Source: Chryseobacterium glaciei (GTDB lineage Bacteria; Bacteroidota; Bacteroidia; Flavobacteriales; Weeksellaceae). From it: DNA of 64,000 nt. Within the stretch, counting starts at the first letter, position 1; every line of letters begins with the position of its first letter. Shown here in pieces: positions 33,735 to 41,691 of the stretch. The notes beneath the pieces are model-generated. The model was not told where the DNA came from. It worked only from the letters and a program-made list of their open reading frames with translations, and ran no database searches. The position numbers and the translations under genes were made by a program. The stretch lies in assembly GCF_001648155.1 (NCBI RefSeq), contig NZ_CP015199.1:2180501-2244500 (forward strand), given 5' to 3'.

Positions 33735-34457
33735 ATGCAGAACAAATATCCTCAGAAACCGGGAATTGACTTTATACTAAAACAGGCTTTTTTTTACTGG
33801 AATAAAACATTGATTTTTCAATTAATGTTCTCCATCATATACTTTGCTATATTTTTCACATCAATCACTTTTTTTGCTGCCAAATATGGAATGTTGGAGC
33901 AAAATCAGGCTTTGATAGAAGCTTTTAAAATAAGTACAGATGCTTATATGCAAAAGATCGCCGAGTTGTCTGCTACAGATAATTCGCGTTATTTCAGTTA
34001 TGCTTTTTTTGCAACGATTGTTTTCCTTTATCCTTTAAACCTTGGATTTTTTCAGATTTACAGGAAAATTGATTTAAACGAGAAAATTGTAATCGGAGAT
34101 TTGTTTGCTGGCTATAATGGACTTAATTTCTTTAAATATATAGGATATTTTGTTTTCTGGTTCTTCATTTATCTTTTTACGGTTCAAACTATAATTCTTG
34201 CTGTGGCTTGGGTTGTCATCACAATTTTCGTTGCTCCGCTGATGTTTTTTACGGATAAAAGAATTTTTGAAGCGATTTCATTAAATTTTAAAGCCTTGAA
34301 AATGTATTTTTTAGAAATATTTGTCTGCGTTATTGTGGCAACGTTCTTTAAATATTTAGGCTTTGGTCTGTTTTTGGTTGGAGGATTATTCACATTTCCG
34401 TTTTGGAATGCGATGATTTATGCTCTTTATAAGACCGTTTTTGCTGAAAAAAGTTAA
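33735..34457 (+). CDS. Multi-span membrane protein
   Basis: 240 residues from ATG 33735; a TTG 18 bases upstream overlaps the promoter. About five to six hydrophobic helices are visible (for example TLIFQLMFSIIYFAIFFTSI, YFAFFATIVFLYPL-like, YFVFWFFIYLFTVQTII, and a C-terminal pair). It is distantly paralogous to the next gene (34530): both share the FADGLFxGY-type loop (GDLFAGYNGLNFFKY versus SDLFIGYRQNFVNIL). Function unknown. Confidence 0.7.
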   Translation: MQNKYPQKPGIDFILKQAFFYWNKTLIFQLMFSIIYFAIFFTSITFFAAKYGMLEQNQALIEAFKISTDAYMQKIAELSATDNSRYFSYAFFATIVFLYPLNLGFFQIYRKIDLNEKIVIGDLFAGYNGLNFFKYIGYFVFWFFIYLFTVQTIILAVAWVVITIFVAPLMFFTDKRIFEAISLNFKALKMYFLEIFVCVIVATFFKYLGFGLFLVGGLFTFPFWNAMIYALYKTVFAEKS

Positions 34458-34495
34458 ATTCATCTGTAATTAATACTTTATCTGGCAAAAAAAGT

Positions 34496-34503
34496 TAAAT
34501 TTG
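34496..34503 (+). promoter_or_regulatory. Candidate -7 box before the second membrane protein gene
   Basis: TAAATTTG fits TAnnTTTG; leader about 22 bases to ATG 34530. Confidence 0.45.
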
Positions 34504-34529
34504 AGAATAACATTAAAAAATTAAACACC

Positions 34530-35264
34530 ATGTCAGAATTTAATGAATTTGATCAGCAGGGATCTGTTCCAAGCAGAGAAACAGGATCAATTATTTCTCA
34601 CGCTTTCGAAATGTATAAAGGCGTTTTTCTTTATGCGATAGTGGCAATGATCATTTATATTATCGGAGGAGCTATCATTCAAGCGTTAACCGGATTTAAT
34701 TCTGCTTCTATAATGGAAGAGATGAGAGATTCGGGAGATTATTCAAATTTTAGTTACTGGAACGCGCCAGGATTTCCAATGTACATCACATTCTCAAGTC
34801 TTTTTGGAGTTTTATTGGCTCCTTTGTACGTAGGATTGATCTATATTGTGAATAAATTTAACACAAAAAGTAGTATTGAGTTTTCAGACCTTTTCATTGG
34901 CTATCGCCAGAATTTTGTTAATATTTTGATCTACAGTCTTATTTCTGGTATAATATCTAGCATTGCTTTATTTCTTTGTGTTATTCCTTTCTTTTTAGTT
35001 TATCCTTTATTGCTATTGGGATATCCTATTTTGCTTTTTGAAAACGCATCTGCTACGGAAGCTTTAGGTAAATCTTTCAATATTGCGAAAGAGAATTATG
35101 GAATATTTTTAGGAACAACGCTTCTAGGTCTTTTAATATCTGTTGCAGGGATTGTTCTTTGTGGAATTGGAGTTATCGTAACAGCGCCATTCATTATGGT
35201 CGTAATGTATTCAGCATATTGTGCTTTTCTAGGAAAACCTAGACAACTTTTAGATAAAAAATAA
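34530..35264 (+). CDS. Multi-span membrane protein, paralogue of the preceding gene
   Basis: 244 residues. A hydrophilic N-terminus (about 1-25) precedes five or six helices. The conserved loop DLFIGYRQNFVNIL and the segment ENASATEALGKSFNIAKENYG are typical of a Bacteroidetes membrane family that databases often mislabel beta-carotene monooxygenase. I see no catalytic motif for that. Its stop lies four bases before the TTG start of the AI-2E type gene, so these two are cotranscribed. Confidence 0.75.
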   Translation: MSEFNEFDQQGSVPSRETGSIISHAFEMYKGVFLYAIVAMIIYIIGGAIIQALTGFNSASIMEEMRDSGDYSNFSYWNAPGFPMYITFSSLFGVLLAPLYVGLIYIVNKFNTKSSIEFSDLFIGYRQNFVNILIYSLISGIISSIALFLCVIPFFLVYPLLLLGYPILLFENASATEALGKSFNIAKENYGIFLGTTLLGLLISVAGIVLCGIGVIVTAPFIMVVMYSAYCAFLGKPRQLLDKK

Positions 35265-35268
35265 CAAT

Positions 35269-36357
35269 TTGAATAAAGATAAACAAATAAGCAGTGTGGT
35301 CATAAAGCAGGTTTCGTTACTTGCTATCATATTGGTGTTGGCGGGATTGATCTGTTTTAACCTTGCTCTTTTTATACCTTCGGTTTTGGGGGCAATTACC
35401 CTATATGTTCTTTGCAGAAGATATAATTTCTATCTGCAGGAAGAAAAAAAATGGAAACCTTGGCTCTCATCATTAATACTGATGCTTGCGAGTTTGATTA
35501 TCCTTATTTTGCCAATCTATTTTATTGGTGATCTTTTAATTGAAAAATTAGGAAATGCACAGGCTTATATGACTAAGTTTAATGTGTTTCTGGAAAAAAT
35601 TCATACTTATATTTTTTCAAAAACAGGTTTCGATATTCTCAGTAAAGAAAATATGGCTAAGCTGAAAAGCTCCGCCGGTCAAGTGTCGACGAAAGCTGTT
35701 AGCGGAACGTTTAATACACTTACCGTTATCATGTCCATGTATTTTATTCTTTATTTTATGTTGAGCGCACCTCGTTTTTTCGAACGTATTCTTGCTGCTT
35801 CAGCACCTTTGAAAAGAGCTAATGTGTCTTTGATAGGCGAAAAGATGAGAAAGCTCATCATGGCAAACGCAATTGGAATTCCTGTTGTAGCTCTCGGACA
35901 AGGTTTGGTTGCTTTGATAGGTTATTTTATTTTTGGGGCTCCAAGTCCGATTTTGCTTTTTGCATTGACGGCAGTTGGTTCTATGATTCCGATTGTTGGA
36001 GCGGCGATTGTCTATATTCCGATCTGTATTTTTATGATTGCAGAAGGAGATACGGGGCACGGTCTTGGTTTGGCAGCATATTGCTTGGTAATAGTAGGTT
36101 TAACGGATAACTTATTACGTTTTACTCTTCTTAAAAAATTAGAGGATATTCACCCGCTAAATACCGTTTTCGGAATTATCATGGGAATGAATCTGTTTGG
36201 ATTTATGGGATTGATCTTCGGTCCGATTCTAATTTCTCTTACGCTTCTTTTGATTCAGGTATATAGAAATGAGTTTTCTGATGAAGATACTCCTCCGGAA
36301 CTACAATTGTCCGATAAAGATGATGAGCTGGAAAATAAAGTTGATCTAATAGTTTAA
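35269..36357 (+). CDS. AI-2E family transporter
   Basis: 362 residues with a TTG start (no ATG near). Eight membrane helices fit the AI-2E (TqsA/PerM) fold: a paired N-terminal set (LLAIILVLAGLICFNLAL), a large loop, then GIPVVALGQGLVALIGYFIFGAPSPILLFALTAVGSMIPIVG, which is the family signature. The C-terminal hydrophilic tail is acidic. Proposed roles in the family include export of small molecules and Na+/H+ antiport; the substrate is unknown here. Confidence 0.88.
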   Translation: MNKDKQISSVVIKQVSLLAIILVLAGLICFNLALFIPSVLGAITLYVLCRRYNFYLQEEKKWKPWLSSLILMLASLIILILPIYFIGDLLIEKLGNAQAYMTKFNVFLEKIHTYIFSKTGFDILSKENMAKLKSSAGQVSTKAVSGTFNTLTVIMSMYFILYFMLSAPRFFERILAASAPLKRANVSLIGEKMRKLIMANAIGIPVVALGQGLVALIGYFIFGAPSPILLFALTAVGSMIPIVGAAIVYIPICIFMIAEGDTGHGLGLAAYCLVIVGLTDNLLRFTLLKKLEDIHPLNTVFGIIMGMNLFGFMGLIFGPILISLTLLLIQVYRNEFSDEDTPPELQLSDKDDELENKVDLIV

Positions 36358-36363
36358 AATAAA

Positions 36364-36630
36364 ATGGTAGAAGGAATAAACCCGGAAATATTAAAAGAGA
36401 TTTGTGTAATGAAGATGCCTTTCGGGAAACATAAAGGGGTAATTCTTGCAGATCTTCCAGTAAGTTATCTTGAATGGTTTCACAGTAAAGGAATGCCACC
36501 AGGAAAACTGGGAATGCAGCTTTCAACGATTTACGAAATAAAAATAAATGGCTTGATGGATTTGCTGACGCCACTTCGAGGAGGAACAGTGAATTATGAT
36601 AAGCTAAAAAATAAGACTTATAAATTTTAG
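36364..36630 (+). CDS. DUF3820 family protein
   Basis: 88 residues. The core motif is VMKMPFGKHKGVILADLPVSYLEWF with HSKGMPPGKLGMQL, typical of DUF3820, which structural work relates to nucleic-acid-binding folds. It begins six bases after the AI-2E type gene and is the last gene of that operon, before a strong hairpin. Function unknown. Confidence 0.85.
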   Translation: MVEGINPEILKEICVMKMPFGKHKGVILADLPVSYLEWFHSKGMPPGKLGMQLSTIYEIKINGLMDLLTPLRGGTVNYDKLKNKTYKF

Positions 36631-36635
36631 GATAA

Positions 36636-36668
36636 AGTTTCGGCGGCACCTTTGGTGCCGCCGAAACT
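36636..36668. terminator. Long GC-rich shared terminator
   Basis: A perfect 15-bp stem, AGTTTCGGCGGCACC (36636-36650) with GGTGCCGCCGAAACT (36654-36668), closes a TTT loop between convergent genes. Confidence 0.85.
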
Positions 36669-36687
36669 ATTTTATATTCAAATCAAA

Positions 36688-38679
36688 TTAATCCTTTAAT
36701 GCAGCAATTTCATCTCTCAGCTTAGCCGCTTTAATGAAATCAAGATTTTTAGCCGCAGCTTCCATTTCTTTTTGCTTTTGAACGATCATTTTTTCAACGT
36801 CTTCGCTCGCGTAGGTTGCTTTAACTTCAGCAACTTTTTGTAAGATCTGCTTTTGAGTATATTTTTCATCGGGGAAGTCTTTGCTTCGGCCGACTAGATT
36901 CTCAGATATTTTCTTATTTAATGCTGTTGGAACCTTGTTGTGATCTGTGTTGTATTGTATTTGTTTTTCACGACGATAACTCGTTTCATCTATCGTTGCC
37001 TGCATCGATTTTGTCATTTTATCGGCATATAAAATGGCTTTTCCGTTAAGGTTTCTTGCTGCACGACCAACCGTCTGAATCATTGATCTTCTGCTTCTTA
37101 GCATTCCTTCTTTATCGGCATCTAAAATTGCAACGAGAGAAACTTCAGGCAAATCCAAGCCTTCTCTTAATAAGTTAACTCCAATTAAAACATCGAATAA
37201 CCCGACGCGCAAATCATGCATAATCTGAATACGTTCCAACGTTTCAACATCTGAGTGAATATATCTTGTTCGTATTCCAAATTTTGTGAAGTATTTAGTC
37301 AATTCCTCGGCCATTTTTTTAGTTAAAGTAGTTACCAAAACCCTTTCATCAAGATCGGCTCTTTTCTGGATTTCCTCCATCAAATCATCGATCTGATTTT
37401 GGCTTGGTCTAACCTCAATAACAGGATCTAAAAGTCCTGTTGGACGAATAATTTGTTCAATATACGTTCCTCCCGATTTTTCTAATTCATAATCAGCCGG
37501 AGTTGCAGAAACATAAATAACTTGATTTTGAATCGATTCATATTCTTCAAACTTCAAAGGTCTGTTATCCATTGCTGCAGGAAGTCGGAATCCGTATTCT
37601 ACCAAAGCTTCTTTTCGGCTTCTGTCACCTCCATACATCGCATGAACCTGTGGAACGGTAACATGACTTTCATCAATTACCATTAAATAATCTTTAGGGA
37701 AATAATCCAATAAACAGAAAGGTCTTGATCCCGGAAGTCTGCCGTCTAAATAACGAGAATAGTTCTCAATACCAGAACAATAGCCTAATTCTTTAATCAT
37801 TTCAAGATCGAGTTCCGTTCTTTCCTGTAATCTTTTGGCTTCTAAAGGTTTTCCTATTTCACTAAAGAAATCAACCTGTTTTACCATGTCGTCCTGAATA
37901 GATTTAATGGCTCCATTCAAAGTTTCTTTTGATGTTACGAAAAGGTTGGCAGGATAAATTTGAATTTGATCAAAGCTAGCCGTCACATTTCCTGAAACGG
38001 GATCAAAGCTCTGAATTTTTTCAATTTCATCCCCAAAAAACTGAATTCTGACTGCGTTATCTGCGTACGCAGGAAAGATATCGATAACATCTCCTTTCAC
38101 TCTGAATGTACCTCGTTGAAAGTCTGCTAATGTTCTTGAGTATAGAGCATTAACTAAAGAATGTAAAAGTGATGTTCTTGTTGTTTTTTCTCCAATTGCA
38201 AGGGAAATTAAGGACTTATGAAACTCCGCGGGATTCCCTACACCATAAATACAAGACACAGATGCTACAATCAAAATATCTCGCCTTCCGGAAAGTAAAC
38301 TAGCAATAGCTGAAAGTCGTAATTTTTCAACTTCTTCATTGATGCTCAGGTCTTTTTCGATATAAGTTCCGGATGTAGCAATATAAGCTTCGGGTTGATA
38401 GTAGTCGTAGTAACTCACAAAATATTCTACAGCGTTATCTGGAAAGAATTCTTTAAATTCCATGAAAAGCTGTGCGGCCAACGTTTTATTGTGGGCCATA
38501 ACGATCGTTGGCTTTTGCACGTTTTGAACAACATTGGCAACGGTAAATGTTTTTCCGGAACCGGTAACACCCAATAAAGTCTGATATTTCTCACCGATTT
38601 CTATTCCTTCGGTAAGTTTTTCAATAGCTACAGGTTGGTCGCCGGTTGGTTTATATTCTGATTGAAGATTAAAATTCAT
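36688..38679 (-). CDS. uvrB: Excinuclease ABC subunit UvrB
   Basis: 663 residues, normal length. Walker A GVTGSGKTFTVAN lies near 38, the damage-clamping beta-hairpin YFVSYYDYYQPEAYI near 86, and the DESH box VIDESHVTVPQ near 336. Helicase motifs V and VI (REGLDLPEVSLVAILDADKEG, QTVGRAARN) and a C-terminal UVR domain (VQKQKEMEAAAKNLDFIKAAKLRDEI) follow. It verifies DNA damage handed over by UvrA and recruits UvrC. Confidence 0.98.
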   Translation of the reverse strand: MNFNLQSEYKPTGDQPVAIEKLTEGIEIGEKYQTLLGVTGSGKTFTVANVVQNVQKPTIVMAHNKTLAAQLFMEFKEFFPDNAVEYFVSYYDYYQPEAYIATSGTYIEKDLSINEEVEKLRLSAIASLLSGRRDILIVASVSCIYGVGNPAEFHKSLISLAIGEKTTRTSLLHSLVNALYSRTLADFQRGTFRVKGDVIDIFPAYADNAVRIQFFGDEIEKIQSFDPVSGNVTASFDQIQIYPANLFVTSKETLNGAIKSIQDDMVKQVDFFSEIGKPLEAKRLQERTELDLEMIKELGYCSGIENYSRYLDGRLPGSRPFCLLDYFPKDYLMVIDESHVTVPQVHAMYGGDRSRKEALVEYGFRLPAAMDNRPLKFEEYESIQNQVIYVSATPADYELEKSGGTYIEQIIRPTGLLDPVIEVRPSQNQIDDLMEEIQKRADLDERVLVTTLTKKMAEELTKYFTKFGIRTRYIHSDVETLERIQIMHDLRVGLFDVLIGVNLLREGLDLPEVSLVAILDADKEGMLRSRRSMIQTVGRAARNLNGKAILYADKMTKSMQATIDETSYRREKQIQYNTDHNKVPTALNKKISENLVGRSKDFPDEKYTQKQILQKVAEVKATYASEDVEKMIVQKQKEMEAAAKNLDFIKAAKLRDEIAALKD

Positions 38680-38698
38680 TGAAAATTTAGTGTATATA

Positions 38699-38706
38699 CA
38701 AAAATA
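38699..38706 (-). promoter_or_regulatory. Candidate -7 box of uvrB
   Basis: Minus-strand TATTTTTG fits TAnnTTTG, 19 bases before the ATG. Confidence 0.45.
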
Positions 38707-38922
38707 CGAAAGATATTATTAGTCTCAATAAAAGTGGTACGAATTTCAAAGATTATGATTTTTAATTGATTTACAAATATTTAGAGGATTTCATCTTTGT
38801 TTTTAGTATTATCATTTAATATATGAAATGAGATGTTTTTATTTAATTAAGATAAATGCAATATTTTATGTTTAATTGAACGTAAAATTATATTTATTGA
38901 TTTATTGATTGTGTTTTGTTGT

Positions 38923-38941
38923 TATATTTGAATTATATTTG
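38923..38941 (+). promoter_or_regulatory. Two candidate -7 boxes before the PNGase-like gene
   Basis: TATATTTG occurs at 38923-38930 and 38934-38941, each with a TTG about 22-23 bases upstream (38897 and 38909). Confidence 0.5.
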
Positions 38942-38966
38942 CTTTAAATCTAATTTGAATATTAAT

Positions 38967-40319
38967 ATGAAATTAAAATTACTCTATTTAGTGTTAATTA
39001 GCCTTTGTAATATTTTACATGCTGAAAAATACTTCACTCCCGATCCTCCGCCAACTGTGATCTCTGTGTATGAAGATGCTGTCTTTTATGACATGTATGC
39101 TGCTACGGTTAATCAGCCTTTGCCTGCAGATGCGATTCGACAAAACAATAGTTCGTATACCAAAATGCTTACGGAGTCTCAACTAGATTCGTTTGGAAAC
39201 AAGCTTACCATGAATATTACAATTGGCGCGTTGTGTGATAATTACGACCGTCTGGCCAATGTTTATCTTGCTTTAGTAACGAAAGGTTCAGCAGATTATG
39301 ACACTAATTCGGTTACAAAATTAGAATTAGGGAGGTTTATTACTCCTTTTATGAATAAAAATGTTAGTCCGACTTCGGTTCCTTATGCGTTTCAGATGGA
39401 TAATGTGGCGGCTATTCTTAAAGATCCTGTTCTAAGGTCGCAATATGATTTCTGGATAGAATTTGTAGTTTTAGGAGTTCCTTACGCCGCACAAACGCAG
39501 GTTTCTGGTTGTGCTGGACGTATTGATACTTTTAAAGGTTCATTAAGTTTTACAACGACGACTGATTCTTCAATTCCGGCTACCAATAATTTTCTTCTTC
39601 CTATAACTGCTGCGAAAAGTCTTAATAATTACAGCGCAACAGATGTTCCGGGACAAACAATCAGAATGTTGAGTTTTGTATTAAATGCTCCTGTAAATAA
39701 TGCTAATTTTTATTTAATAACATCCAATCACGGGGCAAATAGCGGAGGGGAAGAATATATTAGAAGACAGCATTTTATATCTCTTAACGATCAGCCTATT
39801 TATAATTACACGCCTGGTGGAAAGTCTTGCGAGCCATATCGCCAATACAACACACAAGGAAATGGAATTTACGGTTCCTCAGCCCAATCTACCTCTTGGT
39901 GGACTTCATGGAATAATTGGTGCCCGGGTGACGCTGTTCCGATCAGAAAAATTCCGCTTGGGAATGTGCAGGCGGGAAGTTATACTTTTCAAATTAGTGT
40001 TCCTTCTGCACAATTTGTAGGACAGCAGGGAGATTTTCCGCTTTCTGTTTATTTTCAGGGAGAAAAGCAAAATGTTTTAAGTACAAGTGATGTGAAAATC
40101 ACAGACGTTAAAATTTACCCTAATCCTGTAGTTGATGTTGTGAAAATTTCCAGTACTAAAAAGATAAAAGCAACCGAGGTTTATTCTTCAGACGGAAGAT
40201 TGCTAAGGGTTTTCAAAGGAAATGAAGCCGATATCAGCGAATATCAATCAGGAATGTATATTCTAAATATTATATTTGATGACGGAATGTCACTTAAACA
40301 TAAGATCATTAAAAAATAA
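38967..40319 (+). CDS. PNGase F-like secreted peptide N-glycosidase with T9SS sorting domain
   Basis: 450 residues from ATG 38967 (signal peptide MKLKLLYLVLISLCNILHA). From memory of Elizabethkingia PNGase F, matching blocks are NYDRLANVYL (PNGase F WDRYANVYV, catalytic Asp 60), LGRFITPF, DFWIEF (Glu 118 region), GGEEYIRRQHFISLN (Glu 206 region) and NNWCPGDAVPIRK. The catalytic acids appear kept. The end VKIYPNPVVDVVKISS..GMYILNI is a type A C-terminal domain for type IX secretion, which PNGase F itself lacks. It would remove N-glycans from host or environmental glycoproteins. Confidence 0.8.
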   Translation: MKLKLLYLVLISLCNILHAEKYFTPDPPPTVISVYEDAVFYDMYAATVNQPLPADAIRQNNSSYTKMLTESQLDSFGNKLTMNITIGALCDNYDRLANVYLALVTKGSADYDTNSVTKLELGRFITPFMNKNVSPTSVPYAFQMDNVAAILKDPVLRSQYDFWIEFVVLGVPYAAQTQVSGCAGRIDTFKGSLSFTTTTDSSIPATNNFLLPITAAKSLNNYSATDVPGQTIRMLSFVLNAPVNNANFYLITSNHGANSGGEEYIRRQHFISLNDQPIYNYTPGGKSCEPYRQYNTQGNGIYGSSAQSTSWWTSWNNWCPGDAVPIRKIPLGNVQAGSYTFQISVPSAQFVGQQGDFPLSVYFQGEKQNVLSTSDVKITDVKIYPNPVVDVVKISSTKKIKATEVYSSDGRLLRVFKGNEADISEYQSGMYILNIIFDDGMSLKHKIIKK

Positions 40320-40333
40320 CATTGAAAACGAAG

Positions 40334-40361
40334 AAAAGCACTAAATTATTAGTGCTTTTTT
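40334..40361 (+). terminator. Terminator after the PNGase-like gene
   Basis: AAAAGCACTAA pairs with TTAGTGCTTTT around ATTA, then a T-run. Confidence 0.9.
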
Positions 40362-40425
40362 GTTGACTGAAAGATTTTTATGGCACTATTTTTCCATTTC
40401 TTTTATAACCACTAATCACAATACT

Positions 40426-41643
40426 ATGAAATTCAATCAATATTATGTACCGGCTTTGAGTTTGTTTTTAATACTTTCTTCGTGTAAGAAGAATAATGCT
40501 AATGCTCAACAGGCAAGTAAGGACGGAAGTGTAGAAACTGAAAAACCAAATTCTGATTATAAACCTGCATTTGCGGGACAGACAAGAATTAAAGCTGTAA
40601 AAACGTCAACCGCATACAATGTAGAAATATTAAATAAAGACCTCGGAAAACCTTGGGGAATTATCAATTTGCCGGATGGAAAATTTTTAATTACCGATAA
40701 AAGAGGCTATATGAATGTTGTTTCAACGGACGGAAAACAGATTTCTAAAATCGAGGGATTTCCAAAAGTAGATTCAAAAGGGCAGGGCGGAATGCTTGAT
40801 GTTGCTCTCGATCCTGATTTTAAAACCAATAATATCATCTATTTTAGTTTTTCAGAACCTTTTGGTGAGGGAAATTTAACTTCAGTAGCAAAAGGAAAGC
40901 TTTCATCAGATTTAAAAAATATATCGGAAGTAAAAGTTATTTTCCGTGCTGAACCTTCTTATGACGGAGATAAGCATTATGGAAGCAGATTAGCATTTGA
41001 TAAAGACGGTAATTTGTTTGTGAGTACAGGAGAAAGATCTGATAAGCAGACAAGAGTGTATGCTCAGAAAACAGACAATTATTTAGGTAAGATTTTAAAA
41101 ATAACAAAGGATGGAAAACCTGCTCCGGGAAATCCTTTCATCGGGAAAGCTGGGTTTAAACCTGAAATCTATGCTTACGGAATAAGAAATCCACAAGGAT
41201 TAGCGATTGATCCCAACGGAAACCTTTGGGATGTAGAAATGGGACCCCGAGGTGGCGATGAGATTAATTTGATAAAACCCGGAAAAAATTACGGTTGAGG
41301 AGATGTGACGTATGGAATTGAATATTCAGGTTCGAAAATAAATAATGGAACAACACAAAAACAAGGAACCGAGCAACCTGTTTATTACTGGGATCCTGTG
41401 ATCTCACCAAGCGGAGTTACGTTCTACACCGGAAATATTGATGAATGGAAAGGAAATTTAATCATTGGCTGTCTGAGTGGTGAACACATCAACAGAATTG
41501 TAATGAAAGATAATAAAGTAGTAGGAGAGGAGCGTCTTTTGGCTGATCAGAATGAAAGATTCCGAGATGTTTTGGATGGTTCGGATGGAAGTCTTTATGC
41601 TGTGACAGACAGCGGAAAACTCTATAAAATATCTAAAAAATAA
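40426..41643 (+). pseudogene. PQQ-dependent sugar dehydrogenase, interrupted by one in-frame TGA
   Basis: Reading from ATG 40426 gives a lipoprotein signal (LFLILSSCKK) and a glucose/sorbosone dehydrogenase beta-propeller: LGKPWGIINLPDGKFLITDKRG, GGMLDVALDPDFKTN, HYGSRLAFDKDGNLFVSTGERS, YGIRNPQGLAIDPNG, EMGPRGGDEINLIKPGKNYG. Then TGA (41296-41298) stands where the family has Trp (NYGWGD). The same frame continues GDVTYGIEYSG to a natural stop at 41643. One G-to-A change (TGG to TGA) explains it. A recent nonsense mutation, a sequencing error or read-through are all possible. Confidence 0.85.
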
Positions 41644-41647
41644 AAAC

Positions 41648-41676
41648 ATAATGCTTCTGAATTTCAGAAGCATTAT
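41648..41676. terminator. Terminator between convergent genes
   Basis: A 13-bp perfect stem, ATAATGCTTCTGA with TCAGAAGCATTAT, around a 3-base loop; T/A-rich flanks on both sides. Confidence 0.85.
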
Positions 41677-41691
41677 TGTTTAAAATATATA

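Noticed and set aside
34530..35264. Beta-carotene monooxygenase
   Set aside because: Only membrane helices are visible; no iron-binding histidines of that family.
41305..41643. Separate small gene starting with GTG after the TGA
   Set aside because: It is in the same frame and continues the beta-propeller of the sugar dehydrogenase; better seen as one interrupted gene.
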